DNA from: an uncultured Eggerthellaceae bacterium
GTDB taxonomy: Bacteria > Actinomycetota > Coriobacteriia > Coriobacteriales > Eggerthellaceae
Direction: 5' to 3'
DNA length: 5,866 nt
Assembly (NCBI GenBank): GCA_934630905.1
Contig: CAKTXN010000106.1
Coordinates: 1 to 5,866 of the forward strand
A program made the position numbers and the translations under genes. Shown here one piece after another: positions 5,360 through 5,866 of this stretch. Positions within the stretch are counted from its first letter, which is position 1. Each line of letters starts with the position of its first letter. A model generated the notes under the pieces. The model saw nothing but the letters and a program-made list of their open reading frames with translations. It did no database searches and had not been told where the DNA came from.

Positions 5360-5866
5360 CTAGCAGCCGTATTCTTTTGCGAGCTCTTCGCGCATCTTGT
5401 ACTTCAGAATCTTGCCCGCCGCATTCATGGGGAACGAATCCACAAACTTGATGTAGCGCGGAACCTTGTGGCGCGCAATGCGCTCGACCATAAACGTGCG
5501 CATCTCTTCCTCGGTCATTTCCTCGCCGTCCTTCAAAATGATGCACGCCGCGGCCTCTTCGCCGTATTTCTTGTCGGGCACGCCCACGACCTGCACATCT
5601 TGCACTTTAGGATGTGTGTAAACGAAGTCCTCGATCTCTTTGGGATACAAGTTCTCGCCACCGCGGATGATCATGTCCTTCAAGCGACCGGTAATCACAT
5701 ACGTAGGCAGCATCTTGCCTTTCTTGTCGGTGTAGCGCTCGTCGTACACGCGGCACGCCAAGTCGCCGGAATGCAGCCAGCCTTCCGCGTCAACCGCGCC
5801 GCGCGTCTCGTTGGGCATCTTGTAGTAGCCCTTCATGGTGTTGTAGCCGCGGCTGCAGAACTCGCC
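5360..5866 (-). CDS. AMP-forming acyl-CoA ligase, C-terminal part (5' end outside window)
   Basis: The last 168 residues of an acyl-adenylate-forming enzyme (ANL superfamily); the frame is open through base 5866. Such enzymes activate a carboxylic acid with ATP and load it on CoA. Visible motifs, numbered from the first residue present: GWLHSGDLA (29-37) with the conserved aspartate D35, TGRLKDMIIRGGENLYPKEIED (59-80) spanning the hinge and the start of the mobile C-terminal domain, and FPMNAAGKILKYKMRE (145-160) with K152 as the expected catalytic lysine. The C-terminus EYGC follows soon after, as in typical members. The stretch between GDLA and ITGR (about 38-57, rich in charged residues) is roughly ten residues longer than in many relatives. 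The best guess is a fatty-acyl or aryl-CoA ligase; the substrate pocket is outside the window, so no symbol is given. The gene ends at its own terminator. Confidence 0.9.
   Translation of the reverse strand, partial: GEFCSRGYNTMKGYYKMPNETRGAVDAEGWLHSGDLACRVYDERYTDKKGKMLPTYVITGRLKDMIIRGGENLYPKEIEDFVYTHPKVQDVQVVGVPDKKYGEEAAACIILKDGEEMTEEEMRTFMVERIARHKVPRYIKFVDSFPMNAAGKILKYKMREELAKEYGC

Overview
This window reads almost entirely on the minus strand and looks like a piece of a bacterial chromosome of moderate GC content. The L2 and S19 sequences, the Gram-positive-like polymer-modification genes and the strong purine-rich ribosome binding sites suggest an actinobacterium, most likely of class Coriobacteriia (Eggerthellaceae/Cryptobacterium-like). 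That placement is inferred from recognition of the proteins, not from a search.

In order of transcription (high to low coordinates), the layout is as follows. (1) 5866-5360: the C-terminal third of an AMP-forming acyl-CoA ligase, closed by a clear hairpin terminator at 5323-5283. (2) 5145-1599: a compact set of three genes: a DgkB/YegS-type lipid kinase, an AlgI/DltB-type MBOAT O-acyltransferase with a probable TTG start, and a secreted or membrane-tethered DHHW/AlgX/DltD-like partner. The MBOAT and its partner are a typical two-part machine for adding acyl groups to an extracytoplasmic polymer. The lipid kinase could recycle diacylglycerol or act on another lipid used on the same side of metabolism. 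(3) 1598-1207: a 392-base non-coding stretch with a near-consensus sigma70 promoter and a roughly 250-nt leader. The leader can fold into several perfect or near-perfect hairpins, two of which have fully complementary apical loops. (4) 1206-1: rplB, rpsS and the first 21 codons of rplV, in the usual S10-operon order.

The most notable point is the junction between (2) and (4). The S10 cluster normally runs rpsJ-rplC-rplD-rplW-rplB-rpsS-rplV, but here nothing resembling rplW (L23) lies upstream of rplB. Instead rplB has its own promoter and a highly structured leader RNA. This is either a genuine split of the S10 operon with a new or relocated cis-regulatory leader, or an assembly artefact. The intact promoter and leader argue for the former.
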